NCBI GenBank assembly: GCA_016218905.1
Contig: JACRCS010000904.1
Location: 1-8,469, forward strand
DNA from: Deltaproteobacteria bacterium
Lineage (GTDB): Bacteria; Desulfobacterota_C; Deferrisomatia; Deferrisomatales; JACRMM01
Length of the DNA stretch: 8,469 nucleotides
Reading direction: 5' to 3'
The position numbers and the translations under genes were made by a program. The notes beneath the pieces are model-generated. The model was not told the DNA's origin, searched no databases, and was given only the letters and a program-made list of their open reading frames with translations. Positions 5,733-8,469 of this stretch are shown one piece after another (positions within the stretch are counted from its first letter, which is position 1; each line of letters opens with the position of its first letter).

Positions 5733-6290
5733 TCACTCGCCACGAAGGTAGAAGTCGAAGACCGTGCGGCCGTAGCGGCGGGTCTCCTCGAGCGCGAAGG
5801 CGCTCGCCCGGGAGGGCAGGGCGACGGGCTCCCGGGCATCTCGCTGAACCACGAGGACGCCTCCGGGTGCGAGGAGAGAATCCTCCTCCAGCGCCTCCAG
5901 GACCTTCTGCTGAAGGCCCCGGCCGTAGGGGGGGGCGACGACGATCACGTCGAACCGCGCTCCCGAGGCCGCGAGCGTGCGGACAGCGTGGAGCGCATCG
6001 GCGACGAGGAGCTCTACCGGCGTCCCGAGGAGCGACGCGTTCTCGCGGATGAGGGCGGCCGCCTCCGGGTCGAGCTCGACGACGACGGCCGTGGAAGCGC
6101 CGTTGGAGAGGAGTTCGAAGGCGATGGCGCCCGAACCGCCGAAGAGGTCGAGGACGCGGCACCCTGGTAGCCGCGGCCGGAGGATGTCGGCGAGGCTCTT
6201 GCGCAGCCGGGTGAGGAGGGGCCGGGTGCCCTCTCCGGGCGGGGTGCGGAGCTTCCGTCCCCGCAGGCGCCCCGACGAGACGCGGAGCCA
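5733..6290 (-). CDS. rsmD: 16S rRNA (guanine966-N2)-methyltransferase RsmD-like, start lost and catalytic motif altered
   Basis: RsmD methylates G966 of 16S rRNA with S-adenosylmethionine during 30S assembly. The frame gives about 185 aa, normal for the family: SGRLRGRKLRTP near 6-17, TRPLLTRLRKSLADIL near 22-37, the SAM motif VLDLFGGSGA at 46-55, VVELD near 70-74, and a YGRTVFDFY ending. Two faults stand out. The catalytic (D/N)PPY motif reads APPY (A119, codon at 5934-5936). No ATG, GTG or TTG lies in this frame behind the strong GGAGGAG at 6300-6306; the listed left edge is the TGG codon at 6290, one substitution from TTG. The frame stays open far upstream but crosses the ndk terminator. 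It may be a pseudogene, an enzyme with a near-cognate start, or a sequence error. Family identity is firm, function is doubtful. Confidence 0.72.
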   Translation of the reverse strand, partial: WLRVSSGRLRGRKLRTPPGEGTRPLLTRLRKSLADILRPRLPGCRVLDLFGGSGAIAFELLSNGASTAVVVELDPEAAALIRENASLLGTPVELLVADALHAVRTLAASGARFDVIVVAPPYGRGLQQKVLEALEEDSLLAPGGVLVVQRDAREPVALPSRASAFALEETRRYGRTVFDFYLRGE

Positions 6291-6299
6291 GCCGTTCGT

Positions 6300-6306
6300 C
6301 TCCTCC
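6300..6306 (-). promoter_or_regulatory. Orphan-looking Shine-Dalgarno of rsmD
   Basis: GGAGGAG on the minus strand. At the normal distance in the rsmD frame come AAC, GGC and TGG, none a usual start. It shows that translation once began near 6290. Confidence 0.5.
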
Positions 6307-6335
6307 GGTCGCCTCGGCTCGACGGTCGTGGGCGG

Positions 6336-6371
6336 GAAAGAGCGACGGCCCGGAGCGTCCCGGGCCGTCGC
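6336..6371 (-). terminator. Terminator hairpin between ndk and rsmD
   Basis: A perfect 12-bp stem (6342-6353 with 6360-6371, core GACGGCCCGG/CCGGGCCGTC, 6-nt loop) is followed on the minus strand by TCTTTC. The GC-rich stem is very stable and the U tract short, so it may terminate partially or protect the upstream mRNA. It lies 38 nt after the ndk stop. Confidence 0.6.
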
Positions 6372-6409
6372 GTGCGCCGCATTCCTGCGCGAACGAGTGA
6401 TGGCAGGCC

Positions 6410-6829
6410 TCAGATCATCTCGAGGCCCGTGAAGAAGAAGTTCGTCTCCACGGCAGCGGTCTCGGGCGCGTCGGAGCCGTGCACGGAGTTCTTCTCCACG
6501 TCCACGGCGTAGAGCTTGCGGATCGTTCCTTCGGCCGCATTGGCGGGGTTCGTGGCGCCCATGACCTCGCGCCACTTGGCGATGGCGCCGTCCCGCTCGA
6601 GGCAGACGACGACCACGGGGCCGCTCGACTAGAAGGCGGTGAGGCTCTCGAAGAAGGGCTTGCCCTGGTGCACGGCGTAGAAGGCCTCGGCGTCGGCCCG
6701 CGTCAGCCGGAGCCTCTTCATGGCCTTGATCGCGAAATCTTCCTGTTCGATGCGGTCGATGATCTTGCCCGTGATGTTTCGGGCCGTGGCATCGGGCTTG
6801 ATGATCGCCAGCGTTCTCTCTACTGCCAT
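6410..6829 (-). pseudogene. ndk: Nucleoside diphosphate kinase with one in-frame amber codon
   Basis: Ndk passes the gamma-phosphate of ATP to other nucleoside diphosphates through a phospho-histidine. The frame from ATG 6829 to TGA 6410 is 139 codons plus stop, exactly family length, and well conserved throughout: TLAIIKPDA (K11), [15 protein letters not shown], and NSVHGSDA with catalytic H117. Codon 67 (6631-6629) is TAG, at the place where relatives usually read Met in an F-M-(S/T)-S-G-P segment. The reading frame is unchanged on both sides. The 66-aa product lacks the active His, and the second half has no ribosome-binding site for restart. Start is 29 nt after the eno stop, so the two share an operon. 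Explanations are a recent nonsense mutation, a sequence error or readthrough; TAG is used as an ordinary stop by other genes here. Confidence 0.85.
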
Positions 6830-6858
6830 CCGTCGTCCTCTCCTCTCGAAAGGGGGCC

Positions 6859-8225
<1,367 letters not shown>

Positions 8226-8263
8226 GAATACCCGCGGAATGCAGGCTGGCAGGCCAATCCGCG

Positions 8264-8293
8264 TGTACAAGGGCGAGGGAGATCGGGTATCGT
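8264..8293 (+). promoter_or_regulatory. Possible promoter of the yjbQ-family gene
   Basis: TGTACA (8264-8269, four of six) and TATCGT (8288-8293, four of six) are 18 nt apart, giving a leader of about 42 nt. No stronger candidate is seen in the divergent eno-yjbQ gap. Confidence 0.3.
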
Positions 8294-8341
8294 GACCCCG
8301 GCCGGAGGATCCGTTTCCAGGTGCCGAAAAGGAGGTGTCGA

Positions 8342-8469
8342 GTGGAGACCGTCTCGGTCAAGACGCCCCGGCGGGAGTGCTTCGTCGACGTCACGTCCGC
8401 GGTCGCGCGGTCGCTGGCGTCGTCGGGCGTTCGCGAGGGGCTTTGCCACGTCTTCGTCGCCCACACGAC
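8342..8469 (+). CDS. YjbQ/UPF0047 family protein, 5' part only
   Basis: Starts with GTG at 8342 behind AAGGAGGTG (8329-8337), a near-perfect Shine-Dalgarno 6 nt away, and runs off the window after 42 codons. The N-terminal pattern SVKTP, then FVDVTSAVARSLASSGVREGLCHVFVAHT, matches the first strands of YjbQ proteins, whose consensus reads K-T-...-F-V-D-I-T-...-G-V-...-G-...-V-F-V-P-H-T-T. The His before the window edge is the conserved one. Members are small cytoplasmic proteins; some show weak thiamine-phosphate synthase activity, and the true role is unsettled. Divergent from eno. Confidence 0.82.
   Translation, partial: METVSVKTPRRECFVDVTSAVARSLASSGVREGLCHVFVAHT

Noticed and set aside
6629..6631. 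Amber codon as pyrrolysine or a reassigned code
   Set aside because: TAG ends several other genes here, Ndk is not a known pyrrolysine protein, and no supporting element follows the codon.

Overview
The window comes from a GC-rich bacterium. Core genes start behind strong AGGAG/GGAGG ribosome-binding sites, GTG and TTG starts occur, and the one tRNA gene encodes its own CCA. The phylum cannot be fixed from the sequence. Gene content and style (paired HDOD proteins, a strongly conserved enolase, a YjbQ gene) would suit acidobacterial, deltaproteobacterial or Rokubacteria-like lineages, but that is only an impression.

The window has two parts joined at a tRNA gene. Positions 1 to about 3192 are accessory DNA. 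They hold a truncated IS21-type IstA transposase, an IS110-family insertion sequence with a 428-aa DEDD/Ser recombinase and long structured non-coding flanks on both sides, and a minus-strand NYN-domain (PIN-like) RNase gene. The NYN gene has a good sigma70-type promoter, followed by an intrinsic terminator and a nine-base G tract just before its ribosome-binding site. This part is visibly less GC-rich in places (172-473 and 2233-3060). It ends beside the 3' end of tRNA-Thr(CGT), the usual attachment position for integrating islands. A weak 3'-terminal remnant resembling an integrase tail lies next to it.

Positions 3193 to 8469 are chromosomal housekeeping DNA, almost all on the minus strand: tRNA-Thr(CGT); two overlapping HDOD signalling genes (the second fused to a GAF-like sensor domain); then eno-ndk-rsmD reading right to left. 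A divergent yjbQ-family gene begins at 8342 and runs off the window.

Enolase keeps every catalytic residue. The two genes after it do not look healthy. ndk is full-length but has one in-frame TAG at codon 67, before the catalytic His117. rsmD has a strong Shine-Dalgarno but no ATG, GTG or TTG in frame at the right distance, and its catalytic (D/N)PPY motif reads APPY. Either this short stretch is decaying or it carries sequence errors.

No wholly new multi-gene system is evident. The most promising material is non-coding: candidate bridge (seek) RNA regions of the IS110 element, a 154-bp structured inverted repeat at its left side, a hairpin hiding the transposase ribosome-binding site, and the terminator/poly-G leader of the NYN gene.
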